Counted from the first letter of the stretch, positions 9,362 through 18,206 are shown. The stretch is 64,000 nucleotides of DNA from Streptomyces sp. DSM 15324 (GCF_001514285.1 NZ_KQ949023.1:1255139-1319138), one strand, 5' to 3'. The notes: a model not told the origin generated them from the letters alone. Numbers and translations are program-made.

Positions 9362-10591
9362 GTGAGTCGTGTGGACCGCTGCATCGTCCTGGTGGACGCC
9401 GGGTATCTGCTGGGGGCCGCCGCGAGCCTCCTCGCCGGGGAGCCCTCACGGTCCCGCATCACCGTCGACCACTCCGCCCTCGTCCAGGGGCTGCGGGAAC
9501 AGGCCGAGTCGGACACCGAACGCCCCCTGCTGCGCATCTACTGGTTCGACGGCGCCCCCGACCGCGTCCCCCAGCCCGAACACCGCAGGCTGCGCGTGAT
9601 GCCCCGGGTCACCGTCCGGCTCGGCGCCCTGACCCGCAGCGACGGCCGCTGGGCCCAGAAGGGCGTCGACGCCGCGATGCACGCCGAACTGACCGAACTG
9701 GCCCGCAACCGCGCCTGCTCCGACGTGGTCCTCGTCACCGGCGACGGCGATCTGCTGCCCGGCATGATGGCCGCCAAGGAACACGGCGTCGCCGTCCACC
9801 TGTGGGCCGTCCAGGCCGCCGACGGCGACTACAACCAGTCCGAGGACCTGGTCGCCGAGGCCGACGAACGCCGCGTCCTGGACCGTACGTGGATCACCAA
9901 GGCCGTACGCGCCAAGGAGCTGGGCGGGGTGTGTGCGCCGCCGCCCGTCCCCCGGCCCGAGATCGCCGCGATCCTCTCCGCGCCACTGCCCGACACCGGG
10001 CTCGCCCCCGCCGCCGAGCGGCCCGCCGAGGAGACCGAGCACGCCGGCGCGGACGCCTCCGACCGCTCCGGCGCCCCGCAGCGCGTGCCCGCCACCAAGG
10101 GCGTCCCCACCCCCAAGGACCTGGCCGCGCTGCGCGCCCCCGGCAGCCACCCCGCCCCGCACCCCGCCACCGCCACCCTGCGCTGGTCCTCCGACAAGGG
10201 CTGGGTGGACCGGCCCGGTGCCGTCGCCGAGCCCCCCGAGGTCTCCGCCATGCCGACGCTGGCCCAGCTGACCACGGCCGAGCAGCGCTGGGCCGACCGG
10301 GAGGAGGACATCACCACCGTGGGCGGCGACCCGTTCGAGGTGGGACAGGTCTTCGCCCGGCGCTGGATGGGGCGCCTCGGCGACCAGGGCCACCTCCAGA
10401 AGCTGTCCGGCATGTACCCGCGCATCCCGCACCGCATCGACGGCGAGCTGCTCCGGTACGCGGCCCGCTTCGGACTGCTCGCGCACAAGGACGACCAGAT
10501 CGACGAGCACGACCGCTACGCCATCCGGGCGGGCTTCTGGCGCGAGGTCGACGTCCGCACCGCCGCCGAGCACGCGCCCGCCGGGGACTGA
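9362..10591 (+). CDS. NYN domain protein (PIN-like ribonuclease fold)
   Basis: 409 residues. The N-terminal about 170 residues form a NYN/PIN-like domain: CIVLVDAGYLLGAAA (acidic residue after the first strand) and VVLVTGDGDLLPGM (the GDGD acidic motif), followed by GVAVHLWAV. These acidic residues bind metal in NYN nucleases. A Pro/Ala-rich linker (about 190-290) joins a C-terminal domain of about 90 residues (DPFEVGQVFARRW to the end) that looks helical and could be LOTUS/OST-HTH-like, though I am unsure. Start GTG 9362 with GGAAGAG just upstream; a second GTG at 9371 is possible. RNA cleavage or RNA binding is inferred from the family only. Confidence 0.82.
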   Translation: MSRVDRCIVLVDAGYLLGAAASLLAGEPSRSRITVDHSALVQGLREQAESDTERPLLRIYWFDGAPDRVPQPEHRRLRVMPRVTVRLGALTRSDGRWAQKGVDAAMHAELTELARNRACSDVVLVTGDGDLLPGMMAAKEHGVAVHLWAVQAADGDYNQSEDLVAEADERRVLDRTWITKAVRAKELGGVCAPPPVPRPEIAAILSAPLPDTGLAPAAERPAEETEHAGADASDRSGAPQRVPATKGVPTPKDLAALRAPGSHPAPHPATATLRWSSDKGWVDRPGAVAEPPEVSAMPTLAQLTTAEQRWADREEDITTVGGDPFEVGQVFARRWMGRLGDQGHLQKLSGMYPRIPHRIDGELLRYAARFGLLAHKDDQIDEHDRYAIRAGFWREVDVRTAAEHAPAGD

Positions 10592-10719
10592 CGGCCCCCG
10601 GGACGTGTCCGCGGGATCCCGACGGGCCGGGCGTCGCGGGGCGGGCCGGGCGTCGCGGACACGGCCCGGGGCGGCCCCGAGGACGAGCGAAGCCCGCCGA
10701 CCCCGTAGGCTCGTCCCTT

Positions 10720-11739
10720 GTGAGTACGCGCGCGACATCGGCCATCCGGCACCCGGACGAGGTCGTGTGTGCCGTGCGCGGACTGACCAAGACCTATCCG
10801 GCGGTACGGGGCCGGCGCGGCACCCCGGCGACCGCCGAGGTACGGGCCACCGACGGGGTGGAGCTGGACATCCACCGCGGCGAGATCTTCGGGCTGCTCG
10901 GCCCGAACGGCGCCGGCAAGTCCACCCTCGTACGGCAGCTCACCGGGCTGATGCGGCCCGACTCGGGCACCGTGGAGATCCTCGGGCACGACATCGTGCG
11001 CCACCCCGAGCGGGCCGCGCGGATCCTCGCCTACCTCGGCCAGGAGTCCACCGCCCTCGACGAGCTCACCGTCTCCCTGGCCGCCGAGACCACCGCACGG
11101 CTGCGCGGCCTCGACGTACGGCAGGCCCGGCGGGAACGGGACGCCGTCCTCGACGAACTGGGGCTCACCCCCCTCGCCGGCCGCACGCTGCGCAAGCTGT
11201 CCGGCGGACAGCGGCGGCTGGCCTGCTTCGCGTCCGTGCTAGTGGGGGAGCGGCCCCTGCTGGTGCTCGACGAGCCGACCACCGGGATGGACCCGGTCGC
11301 GCGGCGCGCCGTGTGGTCGGCCGTGGACCGGCGGCGCGCCGAGCGCGGCACGACCGTCCTGCTGGTCACCCACAACGTCATCGAGGCCGAGACCGTCCTC
11401 GACCGGGTCGCCGTTCTCGACCGGGGCCGGGTCATCGCCTGCGACACGCCGGCCGGGCTCAAGGAACAGGTGGCCGGCGAGGTCCGGGTCGAGCTGGTGT
11501 GGCGGGAGCGGGCGCCGCTGGACGTCCCCGAGGTCGCCGCGCTGCGCGAGCGGGCCGTGGAGTCCGGGCGCCGCTGGACGCTGCGGCTGGCCCCCGACGA
11601 GGCCCGCGCGATCGTCGCCACCGTCACCGGCGGCGCCGCCTTCGCCGCCCTGGACGACTTCACCCTGGCCACGCCCAGCCTGGAGGACGTGTACCTGGCC
11701 CTGGGCGGGGCCGCGCGGCAGGGGCTGGTGCGGGCATGA
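10720..11739 (+). CDS. ABC transporter ATP-binding protein (drug/lipid exporter type)
   Basis: 339 residues. Walker A GPNGAGKST, signature LSGGQRRLA and Walker B LLVLDEPTTGMDP are intact, followed by the H-loop VTHN. The roughly 90 residues after the nucleotide-binding domain include a C-terminal regulatory domain as in DrrA/CcmA-type ATPases. The gene starts at GTG 10720, 8 nt after TAGGCT (10706-10711), so it looks leaderless. The permease gene follows after about 110 bp in the same direction. Together they would make an ABC-2 type exporter; the cargo is unknown. Confidence 0.9.
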   Translation: MSTRATSAIRHPDEVVCAVRGLTKTYPAVRGRRGTPATAEVRATDGVELDIHRGEIFGLLGPNGAGKSTLVRQLTGLMRPDSGTVEILGHDIVRHPERAARILAYLGQESTALDELTVSLAAETTARLRGLDVRQARRERDAVLDELGLTPLAGRTLRKLSGGQRRLACFASVLVGERPLLVLDEPTTGMDPVARRAVWSAVDRRRAERGTTVLLVTHNVIEAETVLDRVAVLDRGRVIACDTPAGLKEQVAGEVRVELVWRERAPLDVPEVAALRERAVESGRRWTLRLAPDEARAIVATVTGGAAFAALDDFTLATPSLEDVYLALGGAARQGLVRA

Positions 11740-11848
11740 GCGGTCTGAGCAGCGCGGGCCCGGAGGCCGTATGGTCCCTGGGGCCCGTACGCTCCGCAGG
11801 GGGAGTGGGGGACGGTATGAGAGCCGCAGGGAAGAGGAGCAGCGCCAC

Positions 11849-12670
11849 GTGAGTGTCGTACCCGCCGGGGTTCTGCCGGGCGGCGCCGGGGCCGTCACCG
11901 GCGCCGTCCGCGCGGCCGCCGAGCTGGGGCCGCGCGCGCGGCTGTGGCCGTCGCTCGTGGCCATGTACCGGGCGCAGCTCTCCCGCGCGCGGGTGGCGCG
12001 GATCCCGCTGCTGTTCGTGGCGACCTTCCAGTCGGTCGGCATCCTGATCATGATGCGCGGTGTCGTGGACGGGGGCAGCGAGGCGGAGGCGGTCGTCGCG
12101 GGCTCCGCGGTGCTCGTCGTCGCGTTCGTCGCGCTCAATCTGCTCGCGCAGTACTTCGGGCAGCTGCGGGCGAGCGGCGGGCTGGACCACTACGCCACCC
12201 TGCCGGTGCCGCCGGCGGCCGTGGTGCTGGGCGCGGCGGGGGCGTACGCCTCCTTCACCGTGCCGGGGACGCTGGTGACCGCGGTGTTCGGGTGCGTGCT
12301 GTTCGGGCTGCCGCTGACGCATCTGTGGGTGCTGGCGGCCGTGATCCCGCTGGCCGGGGCCGCGCTGTCCGGGCTGGGCGCCGCGTTCGGGCTGCTCGCG
12401 CCGCGGCCGGAGCTGGCGACCGTGCTGGGGCAGCTGGGGATGTCCGCCGCGCTGCTGCTGGGGGTGCTGCCGCCGGACCGGATGCCGGAGGCGGTGCGGT
12501 TCGCCCGGGACCTGCTGCCGTCGACGTACGGCGTGGAGGCCTTCGCCCGCACCTTCGGGGCGCACCCGGACTGGGCGCTGGTGCTCGGGGACCTCGCCGT
12601 GTGCGCCGGGGTGGGCGTCGTCTCCCTGGCCGTCGCCACCTGGGCCTACCGCCGGGCCGCCGTCCGGTGA
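11849..12670 (+). CDS. ABC-2 type transporter permease
   Basis: 273 residues with about six membrane segments, beginning after a short Gly/Ala-rich N-terminus. Segments include IPLLFVATFQSVGILIM, AVLVVAFVALNLLAQYF, the pair around LVTAVFGCVLFGLPL and the last near AVCAGVGVVSLAVATWAY. The motif DLLPSTYGVEAFA before the last segment is typical for ABC-2 permeases. GTG 11849 is preceded by GAGGAGC at a good distance. It partners the ATPase immediately upstream. Confidence 0.85.
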   Translation: MSVVPAGVLPGGAGAVTGAVRAAAELGPRARLWPSLVAMYRAQLSRARVARIPLLFVATFQSVGILIMMRGVVDGGSEAEAVVAGSAVLVVAFVALNLLAQYFGQLRASGGLDHYATLPVPPAAVVLGAAGAYASFTVPGTLVTAVFGCVLFGLPLTHLWVLAAVIPLAGAALSGLGAAFGLLAPRPELATVLGQLGMSAALLLGVLPPDRMPEAVRFARDLLPSTYGVEAFARTFGAHPDWALVLGDLAVCAGVGVVSLAVATWAYRRAAVR

Positions 12671-12704
12671 CGCGCGGCACGGCCGGGCCTGGCACGATGT
12701 CAGG

Positions 12705-13403
12705 GTGACCGCACCGCTGACTCCGCCTCCGCCACCGCACGAACCGTCCCCGCCGGGGGCCGCCTGGCCGCCTCCGCCCGGAGGGCCGCTGGGTGTGGCG
12801 GCCGTGCCGCAGGACGCCGCGTACGGACAGGACGGGCCCGGGATGAAGACCGAACTGCGGGAGGCCGCCGTGGTGACGGTGGCGGTCGCGGTGGCCGGGG
12901 CGCTGCTCGGGGTGCTGTGGAAGTACCTGGCGCCCTCCGTTCCGCTGGTGGGGGACGTCGTGAACGGCGGGTGGGTCGTCTACCTCAAGGACACCGAGGG
13001 GGAGCAGGCGATCGGGGTCGACGGGACGTTCACCCTGCTCGCGCTGGCGTTCGGGGCCGTGAGCGCGGCCGTCGTGTTCGCCTGGCGGCGGCGCGGGGGC
13101 GTGCCGCTGGTGGTGGCCCTGGTGCTCGGGGGGCTGCTCGGGTCGGTGCTGGCATGGCGGCTGGGGGTGTGGCTGGGGCCGGGGTCGGACGTGATCGCGC
13201 AGGCCAAGGCCGCCGGCAAGAACGTGACGTTCTCGGCGCCGCTGAAGCTGGGCGCTCACGGTGCCCTGCTGGCCTGGCCGTTCGCGGCCCTGGTGGTCCA
13301 CCTGGGCCTCACGGCGCTGTTCGGCCCCCGTGACCCGGACCCGTACGGCCAGGGGCCCACCCCGCCGGGGGGCTCCGCCGCCTGGACCCCCGACCGGCCC
13401 TGA
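12705..13403 (+). CDS. Integral membrane protein, DUF2567-like
   Basis: 232 residues. A Pro-rich cytoplasmic N-terminus (about 45 residues) is followed by four membrane segments, with the loop WVVYLKDTEGEQAIGVDGTFTLLALAFG between the first and second. This layout and the KDTEGEQA motif fit the DUF2567 proteins of actinobacteria as I recall them; the function of that family is not known. The start is GTG 12705, 6 nt after CACGAT, so probably leaderless. It ends in a Pro/Gly-rich tail before a convergent terminator. Confidence 0.7.
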   Translation: MTAPLTPPPPPHEPSPPGAAWPPPPGGPLGVAAVPQDAAYGQDGPGMKTELREAAVVTVAVAVAGALLGVLWKYLAPSVPLVGDVVNGGWVVYLKDTEGEQAIGVDGTFTLLALAFGAVSAAVVFAWRRRGGVPLVVALVLGGLLGSVLAWRLGVWLGPGSDVIAQAKAAGKNVTFSAPLKLGAHGALLAWPFAALVVHLGLTALFGPRDPDPYGQGPTPPGGSAAWTPDRP

Positions 13404-13448
13404 CTCAGGGGCTGTGATCGGGGCCCGGAGCGGGCCTCGTCCTTCGAA

Positions 13449-13480
13449 CGCCGTACGGGCTCGATGAAGCCCGTACGGCG
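13449..13480. terminator. Bidirectional hairpin terminator
   Basis: Perfect 13-bp inverted repeat CGCCGTACGGGCT (13449-13461) with its complement at 13468-13480 and a 6-nt loop, between convergent genes. Confidence 0.8.
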
Positions 13481-13504
13481 GCGGACAGCCCCCGGGGGGC
13501 TCTC

Positions 13505-14008
13505 TCAGCCGCGGCCGATCGGGGCCAGGACGGCCCCGGTCAGGGTGGCCAGGTCGGCCGGGGCGAGTTCCACCTCCAGGCCCCGGCGGCCCGCCGAGAC
13601 GCAGATCGTGGAGTGGGCGGTGGCGGAGGCGTCGAGGACCGTGGGCAGCCTCTTGCGCTGGCCGAGGGGGGAGATGCCGCCCCGGACGTAGCCCGTGGTG
13701 CGTTCGGCCAGGGCGGGGTCGGCCATCGCGGCGCGTTTGCCGCCCACCGCCGAGGCCAGGGCCTTCAGATCGAGGGACCCGGCCACCGGGACCACCGCGA
13801 CCGTGAGCGCGCCGTCCACGTCGGCCACCAGCGTCTTGAAGACCCGGTCGGGGGAGACGCCCATCGCCTCCGCGGCCTCCTCGCCGTAGGAGGGGTGGCC
13901 CGGGTCGTGGTCGTAGGCGTGGACCGTGAAGTCCACGCCCGCCGAGGTGAGGGCCACCGTGGCGGGGGTGCCGCCGGACTGCTGCTGCTTCTTCGGCTTC
14001 TTCGCCAT
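13505..14008 (-). CDS. ybaK: YbaK/EbsC-type aminoacyl-tRNA deacylase
   Basis: 167 residues, the usual size. The fold is the YbaK editing domain: FTVHAYDHDP, DRVFKTLVADVDG (with the conserved Lys of FKTL), and YVRGGISPLGQRKRLPTVLD, the family signature around the Gly-rich GGISPLG loop. Known members hydrolyse Cys-tRNA(Pro) that ProRS makes in error. A Lys/Gln-rich tail (MAKKPKKQQQ) precedes the domain. It lies just downstream of the Lon-substrate-domain gene in the same direction, 35 bp away, so the two may be co-transcribed. Confidence 0.88.
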   Translation of the reverse strand: MAKKPKKQQQSGGTPATVALTSAGVDFTVHAYDHDPGHPSYGEEAAEAMGVSPDRVFKTLVADVDGALTVAVVPVAGSLDLKALASAVGGKRAAMADPALAERTTGYVRGGISPLGQRKRLPTVLDASATAHSTICVSAGRRGLEVELAPADLATLTGAVLAPIGRG

Positions 14009-14043
14009 GGGTTCGCGCGCCTTCGGGAATGCGGTTCGGCTGT

Positions 14044-14784
14044 TCAGTTGAGACTCGTCGGGCCGCGCGTCAGGTCCGACGCGGGCAGCGAGGGCAGGCT
14101 ACGGATGATCGACGTCTCGGTGCGAAGGAGTCTCAGTTCGTCACGGAGCCGGGAGGCGGTGTCGGGGGCCTGGAGCAGGCGCTGCTTCGTGGGCGTGTCG
14201 AGCATCATCGCCGCGGCCACCAGGTAGGACACCACCCCGGGGTCGTCGGGCAGGTCGGCGCCGGTGGTCAGGGAGCGTTCCCGGGCGCCCGCCAGGCGTT
14301 TCTGGTACTGGCGGAAGGCCCGCAGCACCCCTTCGGCGAGCGCGCCGGCCTCGTCGCCCGGTGCCTCGGGCAGTTCCTCCAGTTCCGCCGTGAGGAACGG
14401 GCCCGAGGCGTCCACCGACACCAGGCGCACCCGCCTCGTGCCCGTCGCCAGGACCTCGAAGGTGCCGTCGGCGCGCTCACGGATCGTCGCGGCGTCGGCG
14501 ACGCAGCCGGTGCCGTGGAAGGCCTTGAGGGGGTCCCCGCCGAAGCCGGCCGACGGGCCGCGCTCGGGCAGCGCGGTCTGGTCGGGCAGTCCCGGCGCGC
14601 TGGGCGCGACCTCGTGGCCGTCGCGGATGGCGACGACGGCGAACCGGCGCGGTTCGTCCTCGGAGGTCTTGAGCAGCTCGCGCATCATGGCGCGATAGCG
14701 CTCCTCGAAGACGTTCAACGGGAGCACCAGACCCGGGAACAGCACCGAGTTCAGGGGGAAGAGCGGCAGACGGACGGTGGTCAC
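14044..14784 (-). CDS. Lon protease N-terminal (substrate-binding) domain protein
   Basis: 246 residues. It starts TTVRLPLFPLNSVLFPGLVLPLNVFEERYRAMM, the characteristic opening of the LON substrate-binding (PUA-like) domain, and continues with the helical bundle; no ATPase or protease domain follows. Stand-alone proteins of this type are common in actinobacteria with no settled role. The GTG at 14782-14784 lies 8 nt after TAGGCT (14798-14793), so it is probably leaderless, and that -10 overlaps the TAG stop of the gene upstream. Confidence 0.87.
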   Translation of the reverse strand: MTTVRLPLFPLNSVLFPGLVLPLNVFEERYRAMMRELLKTSEDEPRRFAVVAIRDGHEVAPSAPGLPDQTALPERGPSAGFGGDPLKAFHGTGCVADAATIRERADGTFEVLATGTRRVRLVSVDASGPFLTAELEELPEAPGDEAGALAEGVLRAFRQYQKRLAGARERSLTTGADLPDDPGVVSYLVAAAMMLDTPTKQRLLQAPDTASRLRDELRLLRTETSIIRSLPSLPASDLTRGPTSLN

Positions 14785-14795
14785 GGCGCAAAAGC

Positions 14796-15830
14796 CTAAT
14801 GGTCGTCCGGGTGGGCGCGGTCGCCGTGCCCCTTTCGTGGCTGCCAGGGTTCGGGCACGGCCCGTCCGGTGTACACGGCCTCGCGCACCGCCAGGAAGTG
14901 GCCGAGGGGGTCGTCGGAGAGCCGGTTCCAGGGGAAGGAGGTGGCGTACGGGCCGATCAGAAGCAGCTGGACGAGGGCGTCGTCGAGGCGGCCGAGGCGG
15001 ACCAGGACGTACACCAGCAGGTTGCGTATCTCGGCCGGCCAGGGGTCCAGGGACGGGAAGCGCGCCGACAGGGCCATCGCGCGGTCGGCCGCCGAGTCGA
15101 GTCGCTCGCGCGGCACCTCGGGGCCGCAGCCGTCGGTGAGATAGGCGAAGGCCGCCCGGGCCGGGAGCGCCTGGACCAGCGAGCCCGCCGGGGCGTCCTG
15201 GGCGGCCCGGTCGGCGAAGTCGAAGCACTCGCGGTGCGAACCGTGCCAGGACTCGGCGAGGTAGCGCTTGGCGGCGACGTGGCAGCCGTAGTGGTGCGGG
15301 GCGCGGCGCACCGCCGCCTCCCACAGTTCGCCGAAGTACTTGTGCCCGGCCCGCGCGCCGCGGGCGTGGTCCAGGGCGATCCGCCACGGGACCGGGTCGC
15401 CGTGGTCGCTCTGCGCGGCCGCCGTGATCAGCGGGCTCACCTCGCGCAGCAGTTCGGCCCGCGCCGGTGACAGCCACGCCCGGTCCACCGCGAGCTGGGC
15501 CGAGACCAGCAGCAGGTCGGGGTCGCGGGGGGCCGCGGCGCGCCACTCCTCGAACCACTCCGTACGGGAGTGCGCGAAGGAGGCCAGGCGGGTCACGTAG
15601 CGGTCCCGGTACTCCCACTCGGCCCGTTCCCGGGTGCGGGTGAGCAGGGCGGCGGCCGGTTCGTACGAGCCCCGTCCGGCCGCGACCAGGGCCGGCCCGA
15701 GCCGGTCGTCGGGCACATCGAGGAGCACCTCGTCGTCGGCGGGGAGCCCGGCGCCGGGGTGGGGGGCGGCGGTCGTCCGCGCCGCCCGCGAGGTGCGGGG
15801 GGCACGGATGAAGGGGGGCAGCAGAGCCAT
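14796..15830 (-). CDS. Conserved hypothetical protein, alpha-helical repeat type
   Basis: 344 residues from ATG 15828-15830 (an ATG at 15842 is also possible; neither has a strong SD). The sequence is helical throughout with pairs such as RDYVTRLASFAHSRTEWFEEW, DLLLVSAQLAVDRAW and AIRNLLVYVLVRLGRLDDALVQLLLIG, which resemble TPR-like helix-turn-helix units. Conserved-looking spots include WRIALDHARGARAGHKYF, HHYGCHVAAKRYLAESWHGS and WNRLSDDPLGHFLAVREAVY. I do not recognise a named family. The upstream flank is the tandem repeat array. Confidence 0.7.
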   Translation of the reverse strand: MALLPPFIRAPRTSRAARTTAAPHPGAGLPADDEVLLDVPDDRLGPALVAAGRGSYEPAAALLTRTRERAEWEYRDRYVTRLASFAHSRTEWFEEWRAAAPRDPDLLLVSAQLAVDRAWLSPARAELLREVSPLITAAAQSDHGDPVPWRIALDHARGARAGHKYFGELWEAAVRRAPHHYGCHVAAKRYLAESWHGSHRECFDFADRAAQDAPAGSLVQALPARAAFAYLTDGCGPEVPRERLDSAADRAMALSARFPSLDPWPAEIRNLLVYVLVRLGRLDDALVQLLLIGPYATSFPWNRLSDDPLGHFLAVREAVYTGRAVPEPWQPRKGHGDRAHPDDH

Positions 15831-16033
15831 GGTGCCGCCCATTGAAAAGCCGCAGGTCGGCTTGCGCCAGAGGGTGCGGGCAAGCCCGGGAAAGTTGTAC
15901 GCCGCCAGGTCAAGGAACCGCAAAAAGTGAGCCCTGTTCAGGGATTGTTCGTGCAGGGACGAGGGGGTTGTGTGGAGATTCGGCCATACGGGTTTCGGCC
16001 TGCCCGGACCGGCTCGGTCCCGCCCGCCGCAGC

Positions 16034-16640
16034 GGTCCCACGGCCCCGTCGGGGCTGTCGGAGTCACGCGGGCCTCACCGGTCCCGCAGCCCCGTCTTGG
16101 CCTGTCGCGTCACCCTGGCTGAAGCGGTCCCGCGGCCGTCGTCGGGGCTTGTCGTGTCACCCTGGCTGAAGCGGTCCCGCGGCCGTCGTCGGGGCTTGTC
16201 GTGTCACCCTGGCTGAAGCGGTCCCGCAGCCCCCGTCGGGGCTTGTCCCGTCACCCCCGCCGCACGGTCCCGCAGCCCCCGGTCGGGGCCGACCGCGGCA
16301 CCTCCGTCGCACCGGTCCCGCAGTCCCCTCGGGGTCTGTAGTGTCACCCCGGCCGCACCGGACCCACAGCCCCCGTCGGGGCTTGTCCCGTCACCCCCGC
16401 CGCACGGTCCCGCAGCCCCCGGTCGGGGCCGACCGCGGCACCTCCGTTGCAACGGTCCCACAGCGCCGTCTCGGCATGTCCCGTCACCCTGGCCGCAGCG
16501 GTCCCGCAGCCCCGTCGAGGTCCGTCGTGTCGCTCCCGCCGCAGCGGTCCCGCAGGACCCGGTAGGGGCCGACCGCCGTCACCCCGCCGCGCCGGTCCCC
16601 GCAGCCCCGTCTCGGGCCGACCGCGTCACCCCCGTCGCAG
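16034..16640. repeat. Tandem array of about 13 units of 46-48 bp
   Basis: Units begin with GGTCCC (or GGACCC) at about 16034, 16080, 16126, 16173, 16220, 16266, 16314, 16360, 16406, 16454, 16500, 16546 and 16594, giving spacings of 46, 46, 47, 47, 46, 48, 46, 46, 48, 46, 46 and 48. The typical unit reads GGTCCCGCAGCCCC, GTC, GGGGCTTGTC, GTGTCACCC, then GGCCGCA. Most units can fold AGCCCC/GGGGCT into a small hairpin. The units at 16126 and 16173 are identical, and the pair 16220-16313 is nearly identical to 16360-16453, a higher-order duplication. The period is not a multiple of three, so it is not coding. The stretch 15831-16033 before it shows no gene and no clear repeat. The array runs a few codons into the end of the next gene. 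Confidence 0.9.
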
Positions 16641-18206
16641 CAGCCTCGTCGCCCCCGCCGCCACCGTCGTCGCCAGGACCCAGCCCAGCAGGATCAGCGC
16701 CGTCGACAGCCACTGCCAGCCCCCGGTGAGCTGCCACTGGCCGACCTGGCCCAGGTCGATCACCGGCAGCAGCAGGTCCAGGCTGAACAGGGCCGGGTTC
16801 CAGGGCGGGTGCCCGCCCGGGTTCACCGGGGGATGCGGGGCGTTCGCGAAGGCCAGGGTGCTCGCCGCCCACAGCACCGCCATCCACACCGCCGCCCGGC
16901 CCGGCCGGTACCCGTAGGCGACCGTCCAGTCCTGCGCGTAGCCCACGAGCTTCGCGGCCGGCGGCAGGGTCTCGCGGCGCCGGCGCTGCTTGGCGAGCAG
17001 CACCTCACGGGCGTCCTCGTCCTCGCCGCCCTCCCGTAACACCGTCGCCAGCCGTTCGTACGGCTCCGGCGCGTACTCCGCGGTCGCCGCCGCGATCCAC
17101 TCCAGCCGCGCGGCCAGCGGGAACGGGCCCTGCGGCACCAGGTTCTCGTACGCGAAGCCGCCCATGTGCAGACTGCCCGGGCCCGGCCAGGCGCTCGCCC
17201 GGTCCACCAGGTTGATCACCCGGGCACCGGACAGCACCACCTTGCCGCGCCGCGGCCGTTCCCCGAGGAACCGCAGCTCGGGCGTCTGGACCCGGACCAG
17301 CGACAGCTCCTGGTCGTCCGTGAAGGTGAACCGCGCCCGCTCCAGGTCGACCGCGTCCCCGAACCGCCCGTCGTCCAGCCGCACCCCGCCCCGGCACTCG
17401 AAGCGCTGGATGCGGGTCCCGCGCGCGGGCGTCGTCCCGCTCAGCGCCTGCCGGCCCACGCCCGCCGGGGTCAGGTACAGCGAGCGCTCCACCGTCAGCT
17501 GCGGCGCGTTCAGCGCGAGCCGGGTGTACGGGTTGACCAGCCGGGCGCCCCGCAGACTCAGCGACACGCCGATCTTGGCGCTGCGCAGGCTCAGCTCGCC
17601 GTGCGACTCCAGCAGCTCCGCCTGGAAGTCCTGGCCGACCGTCATCCCGTCGGCGGCGATCGAGCGGCCCGTGCGGTCGCGGTACACGATCGCCTGGTTC
17701 AGCATCAGGTCCGTGCCGATGTGCGCGTCGGTGAGCCGTACCCCCTGCTGGAACCGGCAGCGGGGCAGATGCAGATCACCCTCGGTGTGCAGCCGGGCCG
17801 CCTCCAGCCGCGGCACCGCGCAGTCCACCATCCGCAGGGTCGTGAACCGTGCCTCCGGCAGCAGCACGTCCCGCTCGAACCGGCAGCGCCGCAGCTCGAC
17901 GTACGGCACCACGGCGCCGCCCGCCAGGTCGAGGCTGCCGCTGATCCGCACCCCCACCAGCTTGAGGCTGGACACCCGGCCCGCCAGCGCGGGCGGGCCG
18001 GCCAGCAGCAGCCAGGCCACGATCCTGGCCCGCACGGTCCGCTCGCCGCCCCACGGATGCCCGCCGTGCGGATCGTCCACGACGGTGTCCCCGCTGCTCA
18101 GGTCGTACACGCTGCCGTTGCGGAAGGCCTGCCACATACCGGCCTCGGCGGCGGTCAGATCATCCGGGATGTCGCCCGAAGCCGCTCCGTCCCCTTCGGT
18201 CACCAT
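16626..18206 (-). CDS. Beta-helix-like membrane-anchored protein of unknown function
   Basis: 526 residues. From about residue 80 to 330 the sequence is a run of short strand repeats such as VRISGSLDLAGG, RRCRFERDVLLPEARF, RCRFQQGVRLTDAHIG and KIGVSLSLRGARL, with the periodicity of a right-handed beta helix (pentapeptide-like). A helical stretch (about 365-430) leads to two C-terminal membrane segments (AAVWMAVLWAASTLAFA and WLSTALILLGWVLATTVAAG). Relatives in Streptomyces are often labelled membrane-associated oxidoreductase, but I see no nucleotide- or metal-binding motif that supports that. ATG 18206 has a GGGGGTG upstream. The 3' end abuts the tandem array. Confidence 0.72.
   Translation of the reverse strand: MVTEGDGAASGDIPDDLTAAEAGMWQAFRNGSVYDLSSGDTVVDDPHGGHPWGGERTVRARIVAWLLLAGPPALAGRVSSLKLVGVRISGSLDLAGGAVVPYVELRRCRFERDVLLPEARFTTLRMVDCAVPRLEAARLHTEGDLHLPRCRFQQGVRLTDAHIGTDLMLNQAIVYRDRTGRSIAADGMTVGQDFQAELLESHGELSLRSAKIGVSLSLRGARLVNPYTRLALNAPQLTVERSLYLTPAGVGRQALSGTTPARGTRIQRFECRGGVRLDDGRFGDAVDLERARFTFTDDQELSLVRVQTPELRFLGERPRRGKVVLSGARVINLVDRASAWPGPGSLHMGGFAYENLVPQGPFPLAARLEWIAAATAEYAPEPYERLATVLREGGEDEDAREVLLAKQRRRRETLPPAAKLVGYAQDWTVAYGYRPGRAAVWMAVLWAASTLAFANAPHPPVNPGGHPPWNPALFSLDLLLPVIDLGQVGQWQLTGGWQWLSTALILLGWVLATTVAAGATRLLRRG

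Noticed and set aside
9802..10719. Long upstream extension of the ABC ATPase frame
   Set aside because: It overlaps the NYN gene in another frame, is Arg/Pro-rich, and the GTG at 10720 follows a clear -10.
15842..16565. Short open frames on both strands within the tandem repeat array
   Set aside because: Unit lengths of 46-48 bp shift the frame at each copy, the products are Arg/Pro/Gly-rich, and no SD is present.
16034..16640. CRISPR array
   Set aside because: The units are contiguous and imperfect with no unique spacers of constant length, and there are no cas genes.
16034..16640. Mobile element or IS remnant
   Set aside because: No transposase fragment, terminal inverted repeats or target duplication could be seen.
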